Notes under the pieces: model-generated
Told to the model about the DNA's origin: nothing
The model's database searches: none
What the model saw: only the letters and a program-made list of their open reading frames with translations
Shown here: in pieces, positions 1 through 10,586 of the stretch
Position numbering within the stretch: position 1 is the first letter of the stretch
How the letters are laid out: each line of letters begins with the position of its first letter
NCBI GenBank assembly: GCA_935421135.1
Contig: OW285197.1
Coordinates: forward strand, 9,092,723-9,156,722
Direction of reading: 5' to 3'
Length of the DNA stretch: 64,000 nt
Source: Bugulina stolonifera
Taxonomy: Eukaryota > Bryozoa > Gymnolaemata > Cheilostomatida > Bugulidae
Made by a program: the position numbers and the translations under genes

Positions 1-446
1 AACAAATAAATGAATTATTCTATTTTGTCCACCATGTGAACTACGTATCTCTTCTTGAACTGTTTAAACACTGAGCATGATTTTACCAATGGCGCACATA
101 TGTATAGCTTTTCAACAAAAGTTTTAGCAATCTAAAGTTCCTGCTTGCAAGAGAAACCGCCCAGCATCAATTTTAGTCTAGTTTCCTTTGCCATTTAGTA
201 GCAATTGGGAGAGGGGTAGCAAAAATATGGTATGTTTCACTGTAGAGATAAATAGCCAGATTCCTACCCTATCAGGCTAACAACTAAGCTAACCTGAAAT
301 AGGTTATAATTTCATATAGAACTATGCACCAATGAGCTCTGTATACTGTATTACTTATACAGTTGCAATGTAAATAATACACAGTAGGGATGGGTGTCAG
401 TCATTTTCCTTGCTGTTGTCGCCTGGTACCAGATTTCTGAAATGTT
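1..446. other. Intergenic DNA, no gene seen
   Basis: AT-rich sequence without any convincing exon or RNA gene on either strand. Its last 8 bases (439-446) are the left target duplication of the hAT-type element that follows. Confidence 0.6.
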
Positions 447-1419
447 CAGGGGTGGGAGTCGATAGTTTTAAAAATAGAGAAATATGTGCTATTAGCTATT
501 CACTACAAGAATAGAGAATCTGCCTATGTGATAGTGAAATTTAAATATAGAGAATAGCTTTTATATCCGCTGAATCGCTATTAATTAGAAGTTATCTTCT
601 CTCAAATCAGATTTGAGAGAGCAATTCAAAGGTGCCCATTTATTTCCATGAAAATTAAAAAGCACAAACACAGCTATTTCTTGTTTACTTCATTTCAGCT
701 ACATTGTTTTGCAGAGTTCATATTGTGTTTACATGTATATTATTTTCTACAATGCACAGTAGGGCTTCGTCATGGATTTGAAACATCATTGATAATGTGA
801 TAAGAAGGTATCAGGGTAGCAGCAACATACTCAATGTAATATAGCCAAGTCAATTGCATGTGTATTAGGCATCACATATATAACCTTCAAATTGTCTGTC
901 TGTGGAAATTGTAGAAGCATTAGTGTTGTACAGCTGTACATGTACTATTGGAGCAGTAATACATGTACAAAGTAAAATTTAGACTTATCTCCCCATGATT
1001 TTCTGTCAATGTCTAAAATATTATATATTTGTGGTTAAACCGGTAGTATTTTAGACTTCTAATATAAAAGTATTCTTCACACATACTATAATCTATTCTT
1101 TGTATGTTTTTTCTTTCTGTACACTATGTTTTTGAAGTCAAAAAGCTTTAAACACCCATATAATCCTGATATTAAATTGAGTTGGTTAGCAATTTCACGA
1201 AGTGTAATAGTTAAGACGGCCAGAAATGGCTGCAGCCGCAATGGCACTCGTTACTAGCTACTAGCTAATAGCAGGTTGGGCTGAAAATAAAAGCGTATTG
1301 GTTGAAACGCTATTAAAAATTGACAGAAATTGAAAGAAGCGTGTCACAGCAGTTCGCTGCTGCAAAAGAAGAGATTAGCACAATCGAATAGCGTTTCAAC
1401 CGCGCTAGTCCCACCCCTG
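447..1419. mobile_element. Non-autonomous hAT-type element (MITE)
   Basis: The element starts CAGGGGTGGGA and ends with the inverted form TCCCACCCCTG. It is flanked by a perfect 8-bp direct repeat GAAATGTT at 439-446 and 1420-1427. An 8-bp duplication and CAGGGGTGG termini are the known signature of hAT DNA transposons. There is no transposase reading frame, so it must be mobilised in trans. Inside are a second inverted repeat (GGTTGAAACGCTATT near 1300 against its complement near 1387-1401) and a small foldback at 589-627. Family assignment is by termini and duplication only. Confidence 0.85.
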
Positions 1420-1427
1420 GAAATGTT

Positions 1428-2652
1428 AGTACATAATTAAAGTATGTGAAGCATGTGTGTGTATTGTCATATTGGGGCAGCAGCTCTGCCATTTCTTTCG
1501 ACTTAGGAGGACCAGATAGTAATCTTGATTATCCCGGGATCTAGAGTGACTACATGCTTCCAACTGTTAGTACCTACTACTACTACTAAACATACTGCTT
1601 ACTGGGTAAGTACATAGTACACAGTGCTTTTTTTGTAAGATCAGTTGAGGGGGCTCCCTACAAATTCCAGATTCCATCCATGCTCTCAATTTCACACATG
1701 CTACATAGCACTCCTATAATTGCATTGCTTGACATTATTATACATGTAGAACTCATGGTCAAATGTTTTGCGGAATATATAGCAACGTGGCCGTAATATG
1801 AAGGGTGATTAGTGTACAGTTGGCTCAGAGCATATCTACACTGCTCCCTGGTAAAGCTCCTTTTTTAAGGTTGCTGAGCTGGTGTAGCAGTAGTATGTTC
1901 CGCCTACTGCACTAGGCGATTAGATGCCGTAGAGGTGCCGGGTTCAATCCCGGTGAGGAACTGGTATTTATTTTCATGGATGTCAAACAAGTCTCTGATT
2001 GTTCAAATGACAAACTCCTTGCATACGAAGCGTCCTATTCACTAATGTCGTATAAGTGATTAGAGTTATTTTGTTAAGATTTCCCAGATGATAGGAAATT
2101 GTTCATCCCCGTTGTGCTGGACTTCTGTCTTTTGTTTGGTATTTGGCATTTTCGTCGGTTGCATTGTGCCTCCCTATTCTCCACCATGTTATAGTACAAC
2201 ATGACATAGAGTCTGGGTACAAATAACTCCAGTGGAGGACCAAATGTATAAATGAGCAAGTTAGAGGTTATAGTGTCTTTAAGAAAAGAGACTATTGAAA
2301 GAGCTTCTCACAGCTTTTGTAGTTCTCAAGCCAATCGCTACCGATCTGATGTTGATAAATGCTGAAAGCTAAATGCCTCATCCCGCAGCTCTTTTTGGAT
2401 TTTGCTGACATTGAGATGTTATTTTGTAAAGTTTTTGCGTACACTTGTAGTCATGTGGGAGGGACTGAAAGTGGTCTATGCACGAGGTGATAGATGAGCT
2501 ACTTGCTGCTTATTGTTATGACCCGTAGGTCCGAGTGTTCCTTCTTCTGTAGATAACCTCATGGGTACGACCCTATGCTAGTTACTCTGTGTTTTGGTTC
2601 CGCCGGAACTTAGGCTAATAGATTCCTAGTTAAAGGCACCACAAAGTATATA
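1428..2652. other. Intergenic DNA with a SINE-like copy
   Basis: No protein gene is supported. It contains a tRNA-like SINE (1872-1990), annotated separately, and near 1623-1660 a string ending GAGGGGGCTCC that recurs in similar form near 12165-12200 and in reverse near 19455-19492, so probably another dispersed repeat. The final six bases before the next element (2653-2658) are its target duplication. Confidence 0.5.
1872..1990 (+). repeat. tRNA-derived SINE copy
   Basis: A tRNA-like head with a clear polymerase III B box (GGTTCAATCCC) is followed by a tail reading GGTATTT..TTCATG..ATGTC.AA and CTGATTG. The same tail follows a second tRNA-like head at 38084-38190, so this is a dispersed family, not a functional tRNA gene. 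The anticodon arm does not fold cleanly. Confidence 0.55.
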
Positions 2653-2658
2653 AAAGTG
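2653..2658. repeat. Left 6-bp target site duplication (AAAGTG)
   Basis: AAAGTG directly precedes the first base of the 9.2-kb element, and the identical hexamer follows its last base at 11819-11824. This defines both element ends to the base. Confidence 0.85.
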
Positions 2659-3826
2659 AGTAGTACAGTCAGTGCACTTCTAGACAGACACGCACTCATT
2701 GACCCCTGTTTTCAACCAATCACAAGCCGGTATTTCCGATTTCAACCAATCACAGAAGAGCACAAAAATTTTGCACACGACCTTGCCAAGGTCACCCCAA
2801 AATCCCCCCTTCTGATTGGTCGAAAAAACATTTGCACACTTGACCCCGAACCCGGCCACGACCCCTTCCCTCCCTCCTTCCCGCCCTCCTCCCCCTCCCC
2901 CACCTCCCACTCCTCCCCCACTCCCCGCCACCGCCCTCGTCCCGTCCGCGCCACCGCCGTCGCCGCCGCCACCACCGCCCTCACCACCGCCGCCGCCACC
3001 GCCGCCACCACCGCCACCGCCGCCACCGCCGCCACCGCCGCCACCACCACCACCGCCGCCGCCGCCACCGCCGCCGCCGCCGCCATCACCGTCATCACCG
3101 CCACCCCTCCTCCACCGCCGCCCACCCTCCCCCCCCGCAACCCCCACTCACCCGAACGACCGATCGTTTGAGGCGGTCAAGCCGCGTCCGCCCACGTTGC
3201 GTGCGGCGCCGACCGTACACGTGGAGGCGACGCCGGTGCCCCGTATCCACCGGGCCAAGCGACTAGGCAGCGGCCCGCCGCTTCTCCCGCGCCTCCCCAC
3301 TCGGAAAGCTTGTGATTTAAGCGAGCGAATTCGGCTGCGCTTCGCCTATAGCTCTCATTAGCGATAAGAAGAAGTACTACGGAAGGCTTGGTTTATGATG
3401 TGCATTGCTTTGTTAATAAAGAAATGTGTAAAGTCTTGGCTATAAATATACTGATGGGAAGAAGGGTTGGTTCTATGATATACATTGTATTGACAATAAA
3501 GAAACGTGTGCATGTGTTAAGTCAGCACATATAATACATTAAATAAACTTTTCGCAATGGTGACAATAGAATGAATAAAAGATTGTGTACACGTGTTAAA
3601 GCACAATTGAAAGAATAAAAGACACATATTTAAAAGAGTATGTCATATCTATTATTAGCAAGAAAGTCTGTGTGCATGTGTTAAGACAGTGTATATTATA
3701 CATTAGATAAACTTTTCACAATAGTAGCAATAGAATAAATAAAAGGTTGTGTGCATGTGTTAAGTCAGCATTATGTAATATATTAAATAAACTTTTCACA
3801 ATAGTAGCAATAGAATAAATAAAAGA
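2659..3826 (+). repeat. Left terminal inverted repeat
   Basis: It pairs with 10587-11818. In order it holds a 200-bp outer part with repeated CAACCAATCACA-like motifs, a 250-bp C-rich tract of CCG/CCA triplets (about 2870-3130), a CpG-rich 200-bp block, and an AT-rich inner part. The inner part has repeats containing TGTGTTAAG.CAGCA and AATAAACTTTTCACAATAG. The triplet tract differs in length from the right copy. Long Pro-, Ala- or Gly-only reading frames across the tract are compositional and not annotated as genes. Confidence 0.9.
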
Positions 3827-3842
3827 GGAGTTTAGGTACTTA

Positions 3843-5285
3843 TTACTCATCTTCATCAGAAGTCGTAGGAGCTATAATGTTTACGACTTCGGTCTCAGCA
3901 TACTCTAATTGATATGCTCCAGCTCCAAACTCTTGACACAGTCTTACCTACAAGATGATTTTATTTTTTTACTCAGACGAATATCACTCAAGGTGGGCAA
4001 AGCAAGAAATCTATACTTCTTTATGTTGTTGGTCCCTTACCATATCTGCTGATTTGTAGAGGTGAGCTAGTTGTTGAGGGGTTTCACTTTTGTAGTTACG
4101 AACTTCAGAATCAGCTCCCAATCTTAGACATGTATGTAGACATTCGTAGTCTTCATTCTCTATGGCAATGTGAGATGGGGCGTATCCATCTCCCATTCGC
4201 TATAATATCAAACAAGAGAATAGAATTAAACTCCCCATCTAACTTATCAATTCGATCTACTCTACTTTTATTCCACTGTAATGTATTCACTTACCCTCAT
4301 ATCTAAGTCAGCCCGAGTATTTTTTTTTAGTACCTTTAGTGCCTCTCTATGCTTGCTGCTATGCGCTGTTTCAACAATGAGGTGGACTACACTCCTTCCA
4401 TCATGATTGTAGCTCTGTACATTGTCTTGGGGAAGTGATTTGTAAGGAACTCTGAAGTATGGATGCTTTACTTCTGCTCTGGTCAAACTTGTGGTTAGAG
4501 CATGAATAACCTTAGCTCTACCCAGACGTGCAGCAATGTGAAGGGGGGTGTCACCTTCCAAATAAACATTAGCAATATAGATAAGTACCGAATTGTTACA
4601 AGTTTTGCAACACTTTATTTTTTAACAAGCAAAGCATGCAAACATTGGTGCTATAAAACACTAACCCCAAGCATCGGCTATTGCTCCATCCGCTCCCCTT
4701 GTGATGATGAGGCGAATTAGTGAATCCGAACAATAAGACTGTACAGTTAGGTGAAGTAACGTCTGCCGATTCGCATTCTTTGTATTCAGTTGTTTGTGAC
4801 TCCTCGCAACAAATACCGCGAGTGCAACGGCTCTCTCATCTCTATCTCGGGCTGCTTCTAGTACCTCACTACATCATTTAGCATGATATTTGTTTTTCAC
4901 ATAGTTGAGTGGTAGTTATATGGGAAATTTGTCTATCATATTTTATTTTGATCATAAAAGACAATACGAAACAAAAAAAAAAATAGTTGGAAGTATGTAT
5001 AACTTACAACTCTTCATCCTTTCCATCTTGCTCCCAAAAGATAGAACGAATTTCTTCTAGTAACTGTGTGCTAAGCTTATTACGAATATCGGTTAAAGGA
5101 TCCCATTTCTGCCAGTCTAGAGGTAAGCTTTTTTGGAGAAAGAGCTCAGACATCCCCTCAAATAAGTCTTTATTCTCATACTTGCTTTGTTCTGTACATC
5201 TTTCCACTGTTACCTTCATCAGCTCTTGGTTTATAGGAGTCATTAGCTTGTTGCTATACTCGCTTGATCCATATCCACTTTCCAT
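3843..5285 (-). CDS. IkB-like ankyrin-repeat protein inside the mobile element
   Basis: Five exons (minus): 5008-5285, 4666-4868, 4295-4554, 4041-4199, 3843-3947. All junctions are GT-AG and phases agree, giving 334 aa, close to vertebrate IkB-alpha (about 317). Residues 1-92 are non-ankyrin and begin with ESGYGS at 2-7, which fits the beta-TrCP phosphodegron pattern [DE]SG.xS found in IkBs. Ankyrin repeats follow: TLLH at 129-132, TPLHIAA at 163-169, a long inter-repeat insertion ending at YNHDGRSVVHL (209-219), PSHIAI at 255-260, and a degenerate last repeat (ETPQQL). The insertion before a 'YN.xGR..HL' repeat matches the layout of IkB and NF-kB p100/p105. The C-terminus is acidic (TSDEDE). 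IkB proteins bind Rel/NF-kB dimers and hold them in the cytoplasm; that this copy does so is inference. It shares a divergent promoter region with the plus-strand gene. Confidence 0.85.
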
Positions 5286-5369
5286 GCTATTTGTGTGCTA
5301 ACCTTCTTTAATTTCTATTAAGAACAGACTGGAGCTAGAAAGAGTTAACTAAACTACTGTTTCCACCTC

Positions 5370-5380
5370 TCTTTATATAG
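5370..5380 (-). promoter_or_regulatory. TATA box of the IkB-like gene
   Basis: On the minus strand CTATATAAAG lies about 85-95 bases upstream of the ATG at 5285, leaving room for a 5' leader of roughly 55-60 bases. It abuts the minisatellite, which starts about 60 bases further upstream. Confidence 0.55.
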
Positions 5381-5429
5381 TGAATAAAAAGATACAAATA
5401 AAGCTGATTGGCTAACAGCATATACATTG

Positions 5430-6935
5430 GAGCGCATTGGAAACACATCAGAGTGCATCGAATCACATCGGGAAAGATCGAAAACACATAGGGAAACATC
5501 GAAACACATCGGGAAAGGTCGAAAACACATCGGGGGAGGTCGAAAACACATCGGGACACATCGAATCACATCGGGGGGAGGTCGAAAACACATCGGGACA
5601 CATCGAATCACATCGGGGGAGGTCGAAAACACATCGGGTCACATCGAATCACATCGGGGGAGGTCGAAAACACATCGAATCACATCGGGGGAGGTCGAAA
5701 ACACATCGGGGGAGGTCGAAAACACATCGAATCACATCGGGGGAGGTCGAAAACACATCGGGGGAGGTCGAAAACACATCGGGACACATCGAATCACATC
5801 GGGGGAGGTCGAAAACACATCGGGACACATCGAATCACATCGGGGGAGGTCGAAAACACATCGGGTCACATCGAATCACATCGGGGGAGGTCGAAAACAC
5901 ATCGAATCACATCGAGGGAGGTCGAAAACACATCGGGGGAGGTCGAAAACACATCGAATCACATCGGGGGAGGTCGAAAACACATCGGGACACATCGAAT
6001 CACATCGGGAGAGGTCGAAAACACATCGAATCACATCGGGGGAGGTCGAAAACACATCGGGACACATCGAATCACATCGGGGGAGGTCGAAAACACATCG
6101 GGTCACATCGAATCACATCGGGGGAGGTCGAAAACACATCGAATCACATCGGGGGAGGTCGAAAACACATCGGGGGAGGTCGAAAACACATCGAATCACA
6201 TCGGGGGAGGTCGAAAACACATCGGGACACATCGAATCACATCGGGGGAGGTCGAAAACACATCGGGGGAGGTCGAAAACACATCGAATCACATCGGGGG
6301 AGGTCGAAAACACATCGAATCACATCGGGGGAGGTCGAAAACACATCGGGGGAGGTCGAAAACACATCGGGACACATCGAATCACATCGGGGGAGGTCGA
6401 AAACACATCGAATCACATCGGGGGAGGTCGAAAACACATCGAATCACATCGGGGGAGGTCGAAAACACAACGGATCACATCGGGGGAGGTCGAAAACACA
6501 TCGGGACACATCGAATCACATCGGGGGAGGTCAAAAACACATCGGGTTACATCGGGGAAGGTCGAAAACACATCGAGACACATCGAAACACATCGGGGGA
6601 GGTCGAAAACACATCGGGGGAGGTAAAAAACACATCGGGTTACATCGGGTTACATCGGGTTACATCGGGTTACATCGGGTCACATCGGGGAAGGTCGAAA
6701 ACACATTGGGACACATCGAATCACATCGGGGGAGGTCGAAAACTCATCGAGACACATCGAATCACATCGGGGGAGGTCGAAAACACATCGGGGGAGGTCG
6801 AAAACACATCGGGGGAGGTCGAAAACACATCGGGTTACATCGGGTTACATCGGGTTACATCGGGTTACATCGGGTTACATCGGGTTACATCGGGTTACAT
6901 CGGGTTACATCGGGTTACATCGAATCACATCGGGA
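5430..6935. repeat. CATCG minisatellite, 10- and 21-bp units
   Basis: About 1.5 kb made almost entirely of units ending in ACATC. The 21-bp type is GGGGGAGGTCGAAAACACATC; the 10-bp types are GAATCACATC, GGGACACATC, GGGTCACATC and GGGTTACATC. The 21-bp and 10-bp units alternate irregularly, and the end nearest the plus-strand gene becomes a pure GGGTTACATC run (6640-6680 and 6829-6920). Two plus-strand frames stay open across it only because the unit lacks stops. It lies between the divergent promoters of the two cargo genes, and spacings near 10.5 or 21 bp would put the motif on one face of the helix. A regulatory or replication role is speculation. Confidence 0.9.
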
Positions 6936-6987
6936 TGCAATAAATCAGACTAAAAAAAGGCAAATCACTTCTGATTGGACAGAGATT

Positions 6988-6999
6988 TCCATAAAAGCA
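6988..6999 (+). promoter_or_regulatory. TATA-like box of the plus-strand cargo gene
   Basis: CCATAAAAGC lies at the edge of the minisatellite, about 120 bases upstream of the exon end at 7108. That exon ends in ATG immediately followed by the donor GTGAGT. Confidence 0.4.
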
Positions 7000-7105
7000 A
7001 GCGTGAGAGAGGATTTTTATCATTACCACTCAACCACCTAGTAAAGACTTGCAACTCTGTGGATATTTACTAATTTCTCTGAATAAACATCACTCAACAA
7101 TTAAT

Positions 7106-7831
7106 ATGGTGAGTAAACTTATTTTAATATGTATTTTAGTATGAATTTACTCATTTGAGTTAACATTGGGACTAATTCTATTTTAGTAGTGATATAATAC
7201 TCCCTTGGTATGACCAGAGCTTAGAAACTTTGTAAGCTTATGTATTAAACTGTTTTGATTCTCAACATGAGAGCAAGTATGTAGAGATCTGATCTGTCTA
7301 TACTACAATTTGTGTGACCGGAGCTTAGAAGCTTTATATGTTGTGAGATATGAGTAGTTATACCACTAGTAGTGTAATAAGTATCAAAACTGTTTATTAC
7401 CACTTGTACTGGCTATACTAGTACATCCTAGCTATTTTAATATGTATTTTAATATGAACTTACTCATTTGAGTTAACATTGGGGCTAATTATATTTTAGT
7501 AGTGGTATAATTCTCCTTTGGTATGTCCAGGGCTTAAAAACGTTGTAAGCTTATATATTAAACTGTTTTGATTCTCAACATGAGAGCATGTGTGTAGAGA
7601 TCTGCTCTGTCTATACTACAATCAGTGTGACCAGAGCTTAGAAACTTTATTATAAGTGGTTATACCACTGTAGTGTTTCTTTCTTTAGTAACTATGTTGC
7701 ATTAGTAGTTCCATCTACTTGACTCATGCTTTGGTATATGTTTATTACTCTACATATACTTACAGGCTTCTACATCTAAATATCAAAGAAAGAAATATAT
7801 AAGAAAAATTAAAACATCAAAAAAAGTATGA
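7106..7831 (+). CDS. Spliced 22-codon upstream ORF overlapping the main start
   Basis: An ATG at 7106-7108 sits exactly before the donor GTGAGT. Spliced to the acceptor at 7765/7766 it opens a Lys-rich 22-aa frame whose stop TGA (7829-7831) overlaps the ATG at 7828-7830 in an ATGA arrangement. Such overlaps are known to allow termination-reinitiation. It is either a regulatory uORF or shows that the start of the main protein lies elsewhere. No homology recognised. Confidence 0.4.
7122..7660. repeat. Tandem duplication in the 5' intron
   Basis: About 210 bp near 7124-7340 (with TTTTGATTCTCAACATGAGA and GACCAGAGCTTAGAAACTT) recur at 7436-7650 with scattered substitutions. The duplication lies in the first intron of the plus-strand cargo gene. 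No exon seen in it. Confidence 0.75.
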
Positions 7832-10031
7832 AGTATATGATTACGTACGATTCGGAAGACAGAAGACGAATCTCGAGGAAAAGAATCCCATCTCCAGAAA
7901 TGGTTAGTCTATTATCTTATTTGTTCACACATGCATTACACCTTCAATCCACTATGGTGTTGGGTTTCTAAGATGTCAAAGGAGATTACTGACATTTCTT
8001 CAGAAGTACATGTTAGTTACACATAATTATGATGTACTTTTTTATACTATAAGCCTCTTACCATGTCTAGAATGTCAAAAGAGACTACTTCCTTTTTAAA
8101 ACCAGATGTTAATTAGCCATAGTATGATTTTCTCTAATTCTATAAGTCTCTTACCATGTCTAAGATGTTAAAGATTAGTGATATTTTTATTATAAGTATT
8201 GCACTTTCTTTCTTATGTATTATTTTTATCAATAAGACACTTTTTTTTCTTTTCTTATGTGAAAAAATATAACATAAATTACAACTGGTTTTCTTATGTT
8301 AATGATGTATTTCTCTTTATGTGAGTAAATAGACAGGCTTTAGTAGACTTGCTTAGTACTTTAGAGTGCTAGTTTTTTCATCAAATTTCTCAAAAATCAT
8401 ATATTACAAATAACTATGTTAATGTAGTTTGTTAATTAGTCTCTGCACATTTTATTTACATTATAGAATGAAAAAGAAACAGAACTAGGGGAAGAAGAAA
8501 TTGCGTTATTTGAAGAATGTGGGGGAGTAGATGGGTTCGAGATAGGTAAGAATGATCTAGTATCTATTTGTATATTTAGAATCTTTTTTTTTTTTTTTTT
8601 TTTTTTTCTGATTTACAAGTAAGTCATATGTTCTCTCTCACTTATTCTTGTTATTTTCTTTCTTTTGTAGGACTCAGAGCAAAGCCGATATGTAAGGGGG
8701 GTCTAAGATTCTATGTCTTTGTTAGTGATGAGACAAAAAGAAGACTGGAGATGTCACTAACAAAGCCATTTGAATCGGACGACCCCTGCTTTTTATGCAA
8801 TAAGAATGTTGGGCACCGACGAGGTGTCCACATTCAACAACATTTTTTGCTCCGAATCTGTTTTTGCTATCACATAACAGTAGATGATGAGGGGATGAAT
8901 AGACACTACAACTTTCCATCTAATCATCATATTGATGGAAAGCCCTGTCACCGACACATCTCATTCAACACACGCTTTCTAACCGATATCTATTCATTAA
9001 AAAAGACCATATCCTTTTTGCAAAGGGTCACTGGTCACTCTCCACCTTCCAAAATACTCATCCCCGCATACACTCCAACAACTGTTGGTGGGGTAGTATA
9101 CCCTCCCTTCTTTAAGGGGATGTCTACTACTCCATTCTCTTTAAAGTCTGGGGTGTGCTCTTCACAATTTCCTCTCCCTTCTCACCATCATTTTGATTCA
9201 GATGCTTCTTCCATCAGTAACTCTCTTACTAATGGAGACATTACCATCTCTACTTCTTCTCTTACAACTACTACTATTACTACTACTCCTTCTACTACTT
9301 CTTTTCCTCCACTCTTTTCTTCACATTCACCCTCTCATTCTCCTGAAAGATCTGTAAAATCTGGGGTGTGCTCTTCACAATTTCCTCTCCCTTCTCACCA
9401 TCATTTTGATTCAGATGCTTCTTCCATCAGTAACTCTCTTACTAATGGAGACATTACCACCTCTACTTCTTCTCTTACAACTACTACTATTACTACTACC
9501 ATTACTACCACTCCTTCTACTGCTTCTTTTCCCCCACTCTTTTCTTCACATTCACCCTCTCATTCTCCTGAAAGGTCTGATGATACAGTTACCACTGTTT
9601 CGATACCTACTTCTACTCCCACCTCTTCACCTGCTCCACTCTTTTTCTTAGATTCACCCTCTTTTTCTCTTGGAAGATCTAATAATACAATTACTAGTCT
9701 TTCAATACCTACTTTTATTACTACTTCTACTACTACCACTTCTTCCTTTTCTTTAGCTTCACCCTCTCTTTCTTTTGGAAGAGAGCTACTTAGCTCGCAA
9801 TCTCCTTCTTGTTCGTCTGAACTCAATCTTAATACCCCCACCACTATTATCCCCATAGAAGAGGAGACTGTCAGTGAACTAGTTGATCGAAGCAGACTCC
9901 CCCCATCTTTTTTCTCTGGAGCAGTTGAGTATTACCGCTCTGCCATTTTTCTTCTCAAGAAGAATGGGTATCACAGAGAGGTAATAGCACAAGCTGAAGC
10001 TTACCTTCGAGTCAGTGAAGAAAAGCTCTAA
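7828..10031 (+). CDS. Unrecognised Cys/His and Ser/Thr-rich cargo protein
   Basis: Three coding exons: 7828-7902, 8467-8545, 8671-10031, with consistent GT-AG junctions and phases, 504 aa. Residues 1-52 are charged. Residues about 53-180 form a compact-looking domain with GLRFYVFVSDE, then DPCFLCNKNVGH and several further Cys and His residues (PCHRHISF), suggesting metal binding. Residues about 185-430 are Ser/Thr-rich with a near-perfect internal duplication (DNA 9140-9350 against 9356-9570). The C-terminus, from about residue 450, is predicted helical (AVEYYRSAIFLLKK...AQAEAYLRVSE). I do not recognise the family. It is divergent from the IkB-like gene within the same element. The third exon is by far the largest, and the acceptor before it follows a 20+ T tract. 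Confidence 0.7.
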
Positions 10032-10586
10032 TCATCTTTCTTTAGTTTTTTTTCTTTTTTCTCCCACTCTCTCTCTGTAGTGTCTCATTCCCTCTGCATT
10101 TACTTTTATGTGATAGCAAATCAGTGAGGATTTTTTTTTAAATTATTTTTTTTAAATTATTATATAATGGTATTCTAACACTTATACACATCCTTTTATA
10201 CATTCTATTGCTACTATTGTAAAAAGTTTATTTAATGTATTATATGTGCTGACTTAACACATGCACACAGCTGTCTCTTGCTATAATAGCTATGACATAC
10301 TCCTTTACATATGTGTCTTTTATTCTTTCAATTGTGTTTAAATCATATTATAATGATATTTCAACATGTGTACACAATCTTTATTTATTCTATTGCTACT
10401 ATTGTGAAAAGTTTATTTAATGTATTATATATGCTGCCCTTAACACATGTACACAGACTTTTCTTGCTAACAATAGCTATGACATACTCCTTTACATATG
10501 TAGCTTTTTTATTCATTCTATTGCTAGTGTTGTAAAAAGTGTATTTAATGTATTACATAATGCTGACTTAACACATACACTCAATC
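10032..10586. repeat. Right subterminal tandem repeats
   Basis: After a T-rich trailer, repeats with TGCTGACTTAACACATG, TTTATTCTATTGCTACTATTGTGAAAAG and GCTATGACATACTCCTTTACATATG begin. They are further inverted copies of the inner-TIR repeat units, so the right side carries two to three more units than the left. Confidence 0.75.

Noticed and set aside
2656..3361. Proline-, alanine- and glycine-rich frames in the left TIR (and 11085-11797 in the right)
   Set aside because: They are six-frame products of a GC-rich triplet tract and appear in every frame and strand.
5430..6935. CRISPR-like array
   Set aside because: There are no unique spacers of constant length; both parts of the array are repeats, and the window is animal DNA.
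5427..7041. Two overlapping 400-534-codon frames rich in His, Arg and Gly
   Set aside because: They run across the minisatellite in two frames at once and exist because the repeat unit has no stop codons; no start context or splicing supports them.
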